Positions 14,201 through 27,600 of a stretch of 64,000 bases of DNA are shown here, in pieces. The position numbers were made by a program, and so were the translations under genes. A model generated the notes under the pieces. The model was given only the letters and a program-made list of their open reading frames with translations. It made no database searches and had not been told where the DNA came from. This stretch comes from Himantopus leucocephalus (Eukaryota > Chordata > Aves > Charadriiformes > Recurvirostridae): NCBI GenBank assembly GCA_003993805.1, contig RSEF01000019.1, forward strand, positions 5,270,117-5,334,116, in the 5' to 3' direction. Numbering within the stretch: the first letter of the stretch is position 1; each line of letters starts with the position of its first letter.

Positions 14201-15453
14201 TGACAATTCCATAGTCAGGTTAGAAAGAACAGAAAACTGCCACAGGTTCCTACACTGCTGAGAAACAGCTCCAAAAACAACGTCCAAGACCTCCTGTGCT
14301 ACCCACAGAAGATAAGTTCCGTGTCAGAGAGGAGGAAGTGAGCTCAAACAAAACACAAAAACAAAACCGTTTTATGTCTCAGCAAGTTAAACATTACCCT
14401 GAAAATATCTTAATCAAAGAACTATATAACTAAAACATTCCTATCTACACTTTAATATTATACTTACCTCTACAGTATCAAAGTAAGCCTGGCCACCCTT
14501 GCAGTGTTTGAAAACATGCGAAGCTATCAAGTGCAACAGCTTATTTATCACACGGTCATAACATTGAGAGCATTCGTCCTTAGCTGTTTTGCCAAGTCCC
14601 TGATCTGTAAAGGCTCAGACTGGACTGTGTGCACATTCTCACTGCACAGAGTTTACATTTATTAACTTGCAATCGCACATGAAACACTGGTCAGAAACCG
14701 ATTTGATGATACGTCAACGCTTTCTCCACAGGAAACACCTTGACCAGTTTACAGGAACAAACTGTTCTGAAGAACAGTTGAGTACTTTTATCTTCTGAAC
14801 TCCTTTGGCCTTCTGCGGCAAAGGAAGGACTTTCATAGCTTTCACTTTGCCATACACCCCTGATTTTGAGCAGAAGCGGGGCAGAGTTCCTCATTAAGAA
14901 AATAACTTGGGTCCGTGCCACCAAGGCAGCATCACCCCAGGTACGCTGCCACTGTACCAAGCAAACGAGTACCTTAGACACGCAAAGAGACAACAATTTA
15001 AGCAAAGAGCTGTACTGAAGGCTGGCACTCATCCAGAATTCCTCAGTTCTCACAGCATTTTGAGCATAACAACCTACTGGGACCATAAGTCAGAAAAGGA
15101 AAGAAGTTCCTGAACACCACTTTCTAAACAGGAGAAAAGAGGCTGTCCCTGAGTCCCACCCGCCCTGTGAGGGAAACCCTGCAAGCGCTCCCCGTGAAGG
15201 AGCCCCTTCCCCCCATCTCCCCAAAACTCAAATCCAGGTGCTTGCAGCCCCCTGCCAGCCTCTCCCTGTCCCCCTGCCAGCCCTGGTCCGAGCAGCCTCG
15301 TTCTCCCTGCCCTGTGCCCCCCTCGAGCCCTGCCAGCCCCCTCCTGTCCCCACACACTTCACAACACCCCCAACCCACAGCCGTTGCCCCACACCGCAGC
15401 CCCTCGACAACCCTCAGTAGCCACTCCACCGTCTCACGGACCCCACGTTTACC

Positions 15454-15553
15454 NNNNNNNNNNNNNNNNNNNNNNNNNNNNNNNNNNNNNNNNNNNNNNN
15501 NNNNNNNNNNNNNNNNNNNNNNNNNNNNNNNNNNNNNNNNNNNNNNNNNNNNN
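15454..15553. other. Assembly gap (100 N)
   Basis: Exactly 100 N, the usual placeholder for a gap of unknown size. The left flank is very C-rich (15180-15450), a kind of sequence that often breaks bird assemblies. Open frames running through the gap are artefacts. Confidence 0.98.
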
Positions 15554-15809
15554 GGGGGTCTCAGCTCGTACCACAGCCCCATACCAGCAGGGACACTGGG
15601 GGGAGCACCTAGGAGGAGCAGAGCTGGCTCAGGAACTGCAGCAAAACCAGAGCAAAGGGAACAGAACAAGTAAGAAAACAGGAATTGGTAGAAGAGGGAG
15701 GAAACAGAATAGATAAGGGATCCCACTTATCCGTAGCAACTCCCCCGATCACCAGCTGTCTTTAAATGACCACCAGCACAGGTGCCAGCAATGCCGCAGC
15801 TCCCAGGCT

Positions 15810-15819
15810 CTATAAATAA
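15810..15819 (+). promoter_or_regulatory. MEF2-type / TATA-like element (candidate)
   Basis: The ten bases CTATAAATAA match the MEF2 consensus CTA(A/T)4TA(A/G) and also contain a TATA-like core. A CACGTG E-box follows within 50 bp. The site is about 2.9 kb upstream of the UNC45B start codon. UNC45B is muscle-specific, so a MEF2 enhancer or alternative promoter is plausible, but this rests on a short motif match. Confidence 0.3.
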
Positions 15820-16497
15820 CAGAAGCAGAGCCTGGGCTCACTGGTTTGGGGGGCACGTGTTGCTGCTGGGGAGGCTCAGGCCAAGGTAGTTTAAAAATTG
15901 AGGTGGACTGAAGCAATAGGAGATAGCGATGAGGCTACTCCAGTCTTGTCTTGCAGAGCTCTATGTGTTTCTGAGTAGGGTTTGTTGTGCTTCTGAAAGT
16001 GCAGCTTGTGTTCAGAGCTGGGCTCTGTGGGGCTGGGCAGGCCCGTGGTCCCCTGCGGAGCCGGTGGGGTCTGAGTGTTTGCTGGGAGAGCAGCTGATAT
16101 GACTAGGAAAAAAAACTTAATTATAATTTCCAAAGTTATTTCAGGGTGAATCTGAGCTTTATGCAAACACTTTAACTGCCCTAAGCATTAGGGGTTTGGG
16201 GGCAGCTCTGTGAGCGGTTGCATGCAGCTTTACCCCGAGGAGAAGGTCTCTAATGCTATGTTGGAGAAAAGCTGAAGCCCTGGGTGCTGAGCGCCACTAC
16301 CTCTGCAACCCTGCCGCTGCCCTAGGGATGCTGGAGCTCATCCTGGGATTTTCTGGAGGGTAGTTTCACCATGGACCTCACCAGATCTCTGCCGGGTCCT
16401 GGATTAGAAGGTGGCTGGGAGCCACGAGGTAAGGTGGGATGCCAGGGCTGGGTTTGGCCCTGCAGTTAGGGTTGCAGGGTGGAAAATGAAGGTGCAG

Positions 16498-16514
16498 GGT
16501 GTGTGTGTGTGTGT
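16498..16514. repeat. (GT)n microsatellite
   Basis: A short GT dinucleotide run upstream of UNC45B. Confidence 0.85.
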
Positions 16515-18262
16515 CTTCAATGCCCCGCAGGCGGGGAGAGCTCGGTCCCCGAAAGGGGCTTGCTGCGGGGGAGGCCGGGGGCTGTCCCCCTCCCTGGCTG
16601 CCTGCGACTTGAATTTCCCCAGGAAAAGAGTTTTTTGCGTTCTCAGCCGAGGCCTGAAGAGGGCTCCCCGCCCTCACTGCTGAGACTGCTTGTCCTGCCC
16701 GGGGTATCCTAGAACGCATCAGCACATCTGCTCCAGCTGCAGGCGGGCACGGGGACCGGGTAACTCCCCGGGCCGGCACACCCCCCCCCCCGGGCAGCCC
16801 CCCTTCTCCCCTGCCCGTGCGGTGTAATCACCACTACCCCGTCCCAAAACCACAGAGCAACAGGCGCTCAGGGCACTCCTGGCTCCACCTTGAACATTAG
16901 CAGCACCAAATGCAATTTTATTTTGTAACTTGATTTACTTGAGGTACCTCCAGTGCTGCTGCTTGTGAAAATGAAGCCTTTATCCTGAATAACTTGAGAA
17001 ATACCAGTACCATGAGTACTGAAATGAAGCGAGCTGACCCTTCCCCTGTGCCTAAAGCAATATGGGAAGGAGTTTCTGGTGTGTTATTCCATGTGAGTCC
17101 TAGAAAAGCCGCTGTACTGAGTCTGTCCAAGGCAGAGACGGCCTCTTACACCCTCCACAGATGTAGTCCTTGTGCCTTGGACCTGCCCCTGAAGGGGTGA
17201 AGGTGTTGGAGCTGCCTGCAACTGCTCTGCAGGTGATGTGCTGCAAAGGGACCCCCAAACTGCTTTGCAGTCACCTCCTGCCTGGGTACCGGGGCCCGGG
17301 CAGTGCTGTCGGCACAGGGTGAATGAAACAGGAGACCCGAACAGTGCAGCCCTGTGCTGATTCTTGCTGTGTAAGAGCCACAAGCCCCAACACCAGCATT
17401 AAAGATAACTGACTTTTTTTTTTCCCCCAGCAGAGCTTCAATGTGGAAGTGTGTTGTCTGCTATAGCTCAGTTCTGTGGCGTAAGCCCGATCGGAGCAAC
17501 CGAGCCAATACTGGTCAGCCCGTGCTCCCCTCGGTCACTTCCCCATCCCTATGGCCAGTTCCCCCGTTTGCTTTTTGCTTGTAGGTACGCTCGGGAAGGC
17601 AAGGCCTGCGTTTTGGAGGGAGATAAGTCGCAAAGCAGAATTCCTGATGGGCTGTGACCCCTGGGAAACAGCAGGATTTGAAAGGCCCAGCTCTTCTGGA
17701 GCTCAGTGCCGTTCTGTCTACTGCTGTGACTCAAATTGAGACCGGAGACACTCATCACAGCAGTGGGCCAGTATGCTCCAGTACAGATGTCTGTGTTAGT
17801 CTGTGCCGATGGGCTGCCAAACGAGGGGATGCGGCAGCGCTGGACATGGGTGGGATTTCCAGCGGGGTGAGCTCCCAAAGGCCCTCTGAGGAGGGTGTGT
17901 GTCAGCTTTCCATCCCAGGGTGTTCTGGAAGGTGCTGGGCGCTGCTGCAGCTGCTGGCACGGGGCTGCTTGTCCCCGAGGCTCAGCTGTCTCATGCTTCC
18001 CTAAATAGAAAGGGAAAAGGGTCTGAGCACTGTGACGGGGGCCGGCTGTCCCAGCCGTGGGCTTTTTTGGCATGAAACTCCCCGTTCCTGCTCCCCACCC
18101 CCCATGCAGCTCTGCAGGCGGAGGGAAGCTGGGATTTGTCCCAGTGGGTGGGAGAGGATCCCCCCTCGCTGCAGAGAGGTGCTGCCCGCTTGCACGCAGC
18201 TGCCCCCCTCCCTGAGCTGGGCTGGCTACTGGGGCCCCTGGCTCACAGCCCTCCCCGGGCAC

Positions 18263-18552
18263 TATATAGCACAGGGAGGGACAAGGAGGGGGGCAGGCTG
18301 CGGTGACAGGTGACGCTGACAGGCAGCAGGAGCTGCCAGGTCCTGCCCAAACTTGGAGTGGGAGGCAAGCTCTTTCCTGAGCCACACGGCCCCTCCGTGG
18401 TGCTGGTGAACTTCTTTAATTCTTCTTTTTCTAGTTGGTTTTCTTTCTTGTATGAATTGACTCCTAAGGATCTACAGCCGTGGGAAAAGCTTCTGAGAAG
18501 CCACAGCCTTGAGGAGCAATTTAGGTCTTCCTTTTCCAAACTCTTCAGCCTG
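18263..18552 (+). promoter_or_regulatory. Probable UNC45B core promoter and 5' non-coding exon
   Basis: A TATATA box at 18263-18268 sits in GC-rich DNA. A start site about 30 bp downstream would give a leader exon ending at 18552, where the sequence reads CTG followed by the good donor GTAAGC at 18553. The first coding exon begins right at a splice acceptor (18695/18696), so an upstream non-coding exon is required. Human UNC45B also has one, by recall. The exact start site and exon limits are inferred. Confidence 0.45.
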
Positions 18553-18695
18553 GTAAGCTGCTTTTATTAATGTGTGTGTTAATTACGCATCGGTCTCACG
18601 GTGAAGCTCAACTTCGTGGAGTAGGTAGGCGACCCCAGTGACACAGGCGGTGGAAAACGGGACACAAACTGATGTTTTTCCTTAAAGCTCTCCAG

Positions 18696-21600
18696 ATGGA
18701 GGATCCCATCCAGCTGAAAGAGGAGGGTAATAAATACTTTCAGGCCAGCGAGTACGAGAAAGCTGTGCAAAGCTACACTCAAGCCATAAAGCTCAACAAG
18801 GACAAGGCGCTGCAGGCGGTGCTGTACAGGAACAGGGCGGCGTGTTTCCTCAAAAAGGTGAGAAAAGCTCCCGGCTTGCCTGGGCACTGCTCCAGGGGAG
18901 AGGAGCAGGGAGGCGGCCGAGGGCGCTCGCCAGCTGCGGACTGTGTGGTTTGCCCATTTATTGAACAGGGTGTTTGCAAACTGGTCTGAAATGATTTGTT
19001 CTGGGCTTGTCCTGGAGCTGTAAAACTCCCTCCTCCCTGCTTCAATCCTGATGGGGCTGAGCACGCTGGGTCAGCTCAGAGATGGTCCCACTTGATCGCT
19101 TTGAAGCAAAAGCTGTTGGCTGCCAGCCTGCCCCACGCTTACGGGAGAGCTCTGTAAGCCACGGGTTGGGGTGCAGAGGCATTGCTCTTGCTGTCTGTCC
19201 CAGCACAGGAGAAGCAGATGTAAATATTTAGCAAAACAAAAAGTAACTAGTATCTGTACCAAAATTGTCTCGGCTCCCTGCTGGCAGCTTCTAAGGACCT
19301 GCTGTGGGATTTTTAGCAGGTTGCTCGCACATTCCTGAATTTTCACTAATCCAGGTGAAGTGACGCCAACCCAGAACGAAATGCAGACAGGCTGTTGTGA
19401 GTGTCCCCTTGCCCATCGCTGCCCGTGCTCTGTTCCTGCGTCGTATATTGTCTCACTTACAGACCTTTTCCTCTCTCCCCTGTCAGTGATGAAAAGGTAC
19501 CTCAGCCCCCATCTTTCCTTCTGTAGGCTGCTGCTGGTTTCACTGGGGTGTCCTGTTAGTGAGAACAGAGAGGTCACAGTGTGCAGTAGCTATTCCACCG
19601 CTAACAAATCTCTCCTCTCCCTTCTGGTTTAACAGGAGGAATATGCCAAAGCAGCCTCGGATGCATCTAGAGGTAAGGAGGGGGCTGCTTTGAGAACAGA
19701 GAGCTGCGTTGCTGGATGTGTTGGCTCCAGCCTGCTCTCACATCTGCTTTTGGGGCACTGTAGTCTTATTCCTTGATGTCCACTAACACCCAAGCGCTGA
19801 GGCCACAAGGGATTTAACGGAGAAGGTACAAAAGAAGATGCACCAATGTGGTGCGTCAGTGCAATTGATGCTGATCGGGTACCAATTCACTCACAAGGTT
19901 GGCAACTACGTCTCAAGGAGCTGTAGTCACTGTAAAGCAAATCAGTTTACGCAGAGGTTTTCCAACAAGTGAACTCTGATGCCTGGTGTTTTGGATCACT
20001 TTCCCAGCTATTGACATCAACGCTTCAGACATCAAAGCCTTGTACCGGCGCAGCCAAGCTCTGGAAAAATTAGGGAAATTGGACCAAGCATTCAAAGATG
20101 CTCAGAAATGTGCTACCATTGAACCCCGCAACAAAAACTTCCAGGAGACCCTGAGGCGATTGGGGGCCAACATCCAGGAGAAGGTAACTGCCGGAGGAGC
20201 AGTCCCAGGTTCACAGACCAGGTGTGGGAAGTCCTAGAATCATAGAATGTTTTGGGTTGGAGGGAACCTTGAAGATCATCCAGTTCCAACCCCCCTGCCC
20301 TGGGCAGGGACACCTCCCACCAGCCCAGGTTGCTCCAAGCCCCGTCCAACCTGGCCGTGAACACCTCCAGGGATGGGGCAGCCACAGCTTCTCTGGGCAA
20401 CCTGGGCCAGGGGCTCACCGCCCTCACAGTAAAGAATTTCTTCCTAATACCTAATCTAAATCTCCCCTCTTCCAGTTTGAAGCCATTCCCCCTCATCCTA
20501 TCACTTCATGCCCTTGTAAAAGTCCTTGCTCTGGGTTACGCTGATGAATTGTTGGTCATACTGGAAACTCATAACAATGTAAGGGGATAAATAGGCTCCA
20601 TTAACTGGAATTTCATACTTGATGCATATAGATTTGAGGCTCAGATTGAATGGTTAAATGAAAAAACATGGCAGCTCACCCCTGAGGCTGGCCTGCTCCT
20701 CCATGTCTTAGTAAGGTCCTGGCAAGGAACTGGAGCAGCTTTGGACTGGGTCTGGCAGTCTCCACATTGACTTAGCTACCTTTACGTGCGTGCTGTGGAG
20801 AAGTCCCCGCATCACTAAGTACTGTGAGGTCTCAGATGATGGCTCTGCCCGTGCCAATGAGTCTGAGATGGGTAATTGATGCTGTCTGAGAAGTGACACC
20901 TATTTTGTTATTCAGCTTAGATTGTCTGTGGTTTGAGTGTCTGTTGTGTCCTCGAAGTGATAAAGGAAAATTGCTCCTTGATTTTTCTCCCTCTGATGCT
21001 CCATGTACTCTGTTGGCACAGCTGCGCATTCAGTTCTCCACGGACTCGAGGGTGCAGAAGATGTTTGAAATCCTGCTGGATGAGAACAGTGAGAAAGACA
21101 AGCGAGAAAAGGTGAGAACTGTCCTGGACTTGACAGGACAAATTGCTGTTGTTTAATGTCAGAGGCCGCACCGAGGAGCAGAAGTCTGCATTCCCTTCCC
21201 CACACGCCCCGGATGGAGGACGAGGTAAGGAGCTGGGAGATGAGATGCACTCAAAGACAACCAAGAGGGGAAATGCCTCAAAGAGGGATCACACTTGTGC
21301 TGTGGGAAGGTGGACCAACCTCCCAAAATCCCAAAGCTGGGATCAGACTGGACTTCTGCTCAGGCCCATCTCTGCTGCCGTTCCCATATTTCCCTCCAAG
21401 CGGTGATCCACTTCCCTTGGACAGAGTGAAGCCAGTCCCCAGATGGACCTGAAGAAACTGCCTGGTGGGGTCAGGGCTGGGCCACTGCATCCATCAGGAG
21501 ATGGCCACCCCACAGCTCCCACTGGGACATCCCAGAGCTGCAGGGAGGTGTTTTGGAGGCTGCCGACAGGGCCGTGCTGCTGATCCCCAATTCCTCTGTC

Positions 21601-24600
21601 TCCCACCCAGGCTGCAAACAACCTCATAGTCCTGGGGCGGGAAGAAGCGGGTGCCGAGAGGATTTTCCAGAACAACGGGGTCAGCTTGCTGCTGCAGCTG
21701 ATAGAAACCAAAAACGCTGAGCTGATCCTGGCAGCCGTGAGGACACTTTCGGGCATGTGTACGGGACATAAGGCTCGGGTAAGTAACGGGGTGTTCGAGA
21801 CCTTCGCTGCTATTGCCTTGCACCCGGGGGAGTGGAAAACTGCAATAATTCATGGTGTTTGTGAGCAGCGGGGGGAAAAAGTTAAATCCTGCAAACAAAA
21901 TTTTTAATTCTGGAGGAAAAAAGTACAAATAAAGCAAGTGGGGTTAACACAGACTATTGAAACTACCCCTGTTACTGTGTTCTCGTCTCTGGGACCAAAG
22001 TTTTACGTGTTCCCTGTGGTGCCTTCATGTGTGCTGGTGAAGTAAAATTTATAATAAGTTGTTACCACATAAGCTGTGTTGAGCATAGCTGGGTCAAAGC
22101 CACGTCCTTCATCGCAGGTCTCAGAAAAACAAAAAATAACTAATTTTGGGAAAGTTTTGTCTGAGGCTTAGATGAAGGAAAGCAGGATACAGGAAAGCTG
22201 AGGTTCCTGGGAAGGGTCCCAAGGCCCAGGGGTCTCTGAGCTGGATAATATCTTACTCTACACCAAGACTGTTGTTATATAGTGTAAAACAGCTCCTAAG
22301 AAGCCTTTTCTTGTTATGTGGTTGGGAGCAGGAGGCGGACATGTGCAAAATGAATATACATGTCAGTGTAACGGCGCAAAGGAGTGGGGGGGAACTACAA
22401 CACAACAAAAATAAAATCTACTGGATGAAAATCCAGTGGAGTGGAGACCTATTTTCTTTTTCTGAAAGATTAACTGTTGTCACGTGCAAAAAGGCTGTTT
22501 GGCAAAGCCCACTAGGTCAGTGTGTCTCTGAACATGCCTCCCCTGTATTACTGGTGTGCCACCACGCACGGGGACAGGCTGCGTGATGACACTGGTGTTG
22601 CTCACAGCCAGGATGGGGTTTGTGCACCAAACAGGCTCTTTGTTAATAGCCGTGCGTGAGGGCACCTTCCAAACCCAGCCATGCTCATCTCGGTGACCTC
22701 GTTGGAAACTGCCTGTTGCATCACTGGCAACTGTAGAGTTTAGGAGTTGTCTTATCATAAATGAAAATAAGGATGAAAAGCAAAACTCTGCCTTGTCCTG
22801 ACCTGGGATTCACCCAGGTAGACACTTTCTTTGCACAAGCTGAGGCTGACCTTTCTAAATCGTGCAGGAAGGAAAGGGTCATACCCTTCGCTAACAGCTG
22901 CTCTGCTCTCTCCTTTCTGGGGTCAGGCCACCGCCATTCTCCATTACCTGGGCATTGACAACATTTGTATGTGGATGTCGGTAGACAATGAAGAAATCTC
23001 CCTGGCTGTCTGCAACCTCCTGCAGACCATCACGGACTGCTTGCTGGGCCAGGGGACGGGGGAGCATCACGGGAAGGAGGAGGCTGTAGTGCTAGGTAAG
23101 GCTGCGTGACCTGGTGGTCCTTCAGCCTCGCTGGAGGAGAAGCGGGGCGAGCAGGGAGGGCTCTGCTCCTGGGATGTCAGCCTTATTCCTTGTTCTTTGG
23201 TGAACTGGGGACTTTACCCTTCAGCTGTCCAGGATGAGAACCCACACACAGCTCTTATCTTCGTGTTGAGTTAAATACCTGTGTTCCAGCCACACGATGG
23301 CTTTGAATGGTTTTCACTGGGTTCACTTGCTCTCGAAGATAATTTCTTGTAACTGGCTGCTACTGTCTTGCTTCTGGGTAGATACTAAGAAAGATTTGAG
23401 GATGATCACAATGCGTTTGCTGGATATGCTGGTCAGTAAGAAAGTATCTGGGCAGGGACGAGACCGAGCTCTCAACCTTCTCAACAAGAACATACCGAGG
23501 AAGGACCTGAAAGACCATGACAACAGCAGGACTGTCTTTGTCATCGACAATGGTGAGGCCTTGCCCTCCGCCCCTGTTCTGGTTTGGGAGATGTGGAGCT
23601 GTGTATTCTTGCCTGAATACCTCTAGAACTGCTCCTCTCTATCAAATGAATCCTCTCTGACTTTTTTTCCTGCATGCAATCCTGAAGCAAAGTTAAACTT
23701 ATTAGCAGGAAACAGTTTTAAGATTAAGGGGGGAAACAAAAAAAGTCTTTGAGAGCAAGAATTTTTCTGCTTTCTAAAGGACTGACTTAACTTCTCTGGT
23801 TAGTTTATTCAACGTTATTTGCTAGCTTTAGGAGGATTTGGCTTGGATAAATTATCTAGCATAGACAGGATGAGATGAGGTAGCTGGATCCTTAAACTGG
23901 TCATTTCTAAAACTGGAAGGGGCTGAGGAATTCATGTGGGGTGCGTTTTTACATTAATTCCCAATGCGTATACGTGTTACCCTTTTGGTGGAAGTTATTA
24001 AATAAGACTTTAGCAAAAGGAGGGTTAAGACATCCAGAATCACTTGAAAGTCACTGACTTTTCCTCAGTCAAAGCCTCCAGCCTTGGAGGTCAGTAGGTT
24101 TAATGCCTCCTGACAAAAATAACTGATCCAGCCAGGGCCCAAATGCAGAGTTATGCTTATCTCGCTCTGAGCGCTAGATAAAAGCCCGATGCTGCAAACC
24201 TCTAATCTCACCACCAGAAGTTCCTCCCCAACAAATATCGGAGTACCCTTTTTTGTCCAAGGCTTATATGATTAGGCTGCAAAGTAACTGCAAACTGTCC
24301 AAGCTGGCTATTTCGTTGCAAGAAACCAACAAATAGTATATTGAATTTTGTACAGACCCTCTCCCCGCTATCAGCCATATCACTCCGTTGTTTCCAGGCT
24401 TAAAAAAGATACTGAAAGTGGTGGGGCAGATTCCTGAGATGCCTGACTGCCTGCCGCTGACAGAGAACACCCAGCTGACTGCCTCCGTCCTCCTAAATAA
24501 ACTCTACGATGACCTGCGCTGTGACCCGGAGCGTGACAACTACCGGGTGATCTGCGAGGAGTACATCAAGTGAGTGGGGGCTGTCTTACTGGGGCTGAGC

Positions 24601-27600
24601 TGGTACAGAGGCACGGGAGCAGGAGATCTTAAAGATGAGATGAGGCACCTGTAATCCACTTAGATGCCAGATTGAGGCCCTGGGAGATAATGATTTGCTT
24701 GAGATCCCCTGCTGGATCCTTCAGCTGAGATCCTCGGATCCTCCCACTCTAATCCTAACTGCTGGATCACAGCATTTGCAGGAATTTGGGCTCAGCTGTG
24801 TTCCAGACACCTATGTATTTCAGCAGTAGAGCTCAGTTCCTGGTCTGAGGCAGGATGTTCCCTACCCAAGGGAACAAGTAAGCAACTACTGTTCCACATG
24901 CTGACTCCCTCTATCCCATGCAGGAGCAAAATTGACCCACAGGACATGGATAAGACACTTCATGCCATCCAGATGGTGTCTGGAGTTCTGCAAGGGCCCT
25001 TTGACTTAGGCAACAAGCTGCTTAGCATGAAGGGAGTCATGGAAATGATGGTTGCCCTGTGTGGGTCGGAGAGGGAGATCGACCAGCTGGTGGCTGTGGA
25101 AGCCCTCATCCATGCCTCCACCAAGCTGAGCCGGGCCACCTTCATCATCTCCAATGGGGTGACGCTCCTGAAGGAGATCTACAAGAAGACCAAGAATGAG
25201 AAAATCAAAATCCGAGCCCTGGTGGTAAGGATGGCAGCCCCTGCCTCTATCGCCTGCCGCACTCACCACCTTAACCCCAGACTTGGGAGAGGGGGGAGGT
25301 CTTGGGAACATGTTGGGTTCGCTCACCTCAGCCAGGGAATGGTCTATGGTGCTTCCCCCTACAAGGAAGGGGGAGATGGCAGACCACAGGAGAGCACATG
25401 GATTATTGGTAACTTTGAAGGCAAAATCATTAATCTTCCATTAAAGGCGTCCAATAAGAGCACAAAACCTCACTTTGCTGTGCTATGAGCTGAACGATCT
25501 ACTGGGTGTTAGGATGCTTCCTCTTTGTTAGACCTGACTTCAAACTCTAGATATGGGATTAGGCTGTTTTGGGGCAGCAATGCTAAAGGATTAATGAACG
25601 CTTCTCCCTGGTGTATCCTCTTCATCCTCCTCAGGGTCTCTGCAAGCTGGGCTCAGCAGGAGGTACAGATTACGGACTGCGGCAGTTTGCTGAGGGGTCC
25701 ACTGAGAAGTTAGCCAAGCAGTGCCGAAAGTGAGTGATTTTACTTTTTTTCTTCTGTTGTTCTGTACTTTGGAAGGTACAATATGTTCCTTTCCCAAGAG
25801 ATCCTGCCCACACACTGTCTTCATTTACTGCTGCTGACAGTGCCCCCAGAGCCATTGCTCTGGGACCGAGAGCTCTTCTGTGCCTGAAGCAACCATATGT
25901 TCCTCCTGCCTCAATATCCAGATAAACCTTCTCCTTCCCTCACTTCCCATGTGAGACACCAGACATGGTGCCTCCTTCTTTGCCAGAATGGTACAGCCCA
26001 GTCAAATGCTGTCTAGAATATGCACAAGTACCTTTGAAGGTGAATTTACAAGGTGGACTAACTAAGGAGGCGGGATGAAGTTAGGAAGTGCTTGAATGGG
26101 TGATCGTTGCTGCTGGCGCTGGATAGCAGGGCATCATGTGGTTCATGTGATGGTGAAGGCAAAGCAGTGTCTGTCCAGTCTGTCTTTCCCTGCAGCATTT
26201 AGATCCCTCAAGCTGGGCCATGGGAGGAAGGTCATGTCTTAAGGGAAGCATCCACAGGGGCTTTAGGAGCTGCAGCAGAACCTGAGTACATATTCAAGCC
26301 TGAAACCATCTCGAGATCTGTTTTTACTCTCTCTTCTACTAGAGAAATTAGTCCTGGCTCCCAAGATAGAAACGTGGGTGTTTTTCTCTCTTCCAGATGG
26401 TTGTGCAACACCAGCATTGATGCCCGCACCAGGAAATGGGCTGTGGAAGGGCTGGCATATCTGACCCTTGATGCAGATGTGAAAGATGACTTTGTTGAAG
26501 ATGAGCCAGCCCTGCAAGCTATGTTTGAATTAGCCAAGGTCTGTCTCCTTACCTTGTTCCCTCATTCCTTTAGTAGCATCAAGTTCTCCCAGCTCTCCAG
26601 CCCAACACTGTCTTCGCAGGCAGGAGGAGCTATGACCCCAACCCCTTACCTCCAGTTTAGCAAAATGCCAGTTTTCCCTGTGCCATGGAGACACCTCAAG
26701 GTTGTTGTTATCCTGCTCTTTGCCCAAGGCTGAGGAAGGTTGCTCTTACCTTTTCTGGCAGCAACTGTATGAAAACCAAAGGCATCAAGGTGTTGACAGC
26801 ATCTGATGATGTCAAACAGCCTGTTTGACCATAAAAACTTTGGGGTTTCCCTGCCCTGGGCTATAAAACTGGGGATAAGCCTAAGAAGCCTTCAACTAGT
26901 GCAAACCACCATGATGGCAGTCCTAAGGGACCTGCTTCCTTCCTGTGTTCTCCTCACCCTCACAAACTTTTATTTCTCGGTGCAGGCAAGCGACAAGACT
27001 ATCTTGTATTCTGTGGCTTCTACACTGGTGAACTGTACCAACAGCTACGATACCAAGGAGCTGGTCCCAGAGCTGGTGCAACTGGCAAAATTCTCCAAGC
27101 AGCACGTGCCTGAGGAGCATCCAAAGGTACGTTGTCTATGGCTGGGGAGCTGGGAGGAGATGCTTGGATCCAAAGACTTTCCTTGGTGAATCCGTTGTCA
27201 GAGGCCTCAAGTCTTCTGTCTCCGAGGCTGAAATTGCTTTGCTCTTCAGCAGGCTTGGCTGTAGTCAGCAGGATGGCAGCTGCTAAGGGGCTAATCCCTT
27301 TCCAATGTCCCCCGCAGGACAAGAAGGATTTTGTGGTGAAGCGGGTGAAACGGTTGCTTAAAGCTGGCGTCGTCTCTGCCTTGGCCTGCATGGTGAAGGC
27401 GGACAGTGCCATACTGACGGACCAGAGCAAGGAGCTCATCGCCAGGTGCCTTCAGTGCTGTCGTGGGAGCTGGGAGTGCTGGCCAGCCCGTGTGCCACTG
27501 AGATGGGCGCCTGGGCTGGCTCCTTGCTTCCTGGGGTGGTGCATTTCACCTATGGGGGAGAGATGAAAGGGAGGTGGAGAAAAGATTTAAACCCAAAGTT

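Larger units (their letters stand above)
1..15120. other. Gene-free AT-rich intergenic or intronic region
   Basis: I could not recognise an exon on either strand in this 15 kb. Open frames stay below about 140 codons and resemble no family I know. The DNA is AT-rich, with short A/T runs (14 T near 1491-1504; A-rich near 8614-8660 and 13215-13245) and small local repeats. It could be intergenic DNA upstream of UNC45B or an intron of a neighbour outside the window. In mammals the neighbour on this side is NLE1, but no NLE1 sequence was seen. Confidence 0.6.
15121..18260. other. GC-rich region upstream of UNC45B
   Basis: Base composition changes sharply near 15.12 kb. Pyrimidine-rich and C-rich tracts run to the 100-N gap and beyond, with a poly-C run near 16779-16791. 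No exon of a known family was found. The long open frames on both strands, including 278 codons on the minus strand at 17549-18385, are expected from high GC and are not called as genes. The region probably holds upstream regulatory DNA of UNC45B. Confidence 0.5.

Noticed and set aside
14691..15086. 131-codon minus-strand frame
   Set aside because: No recognisable domain, no promoter or splice context, and it ends at the change of base composition.
17549..18385. 278-codon open frame on the minus strand upstream of UNC45B
   Set aside because: It lies in GC-rich DNA where stops are rare, overlaps the probable UNC45B promoter, has a composition rich in P, G, S and A, and resembles no family I know.
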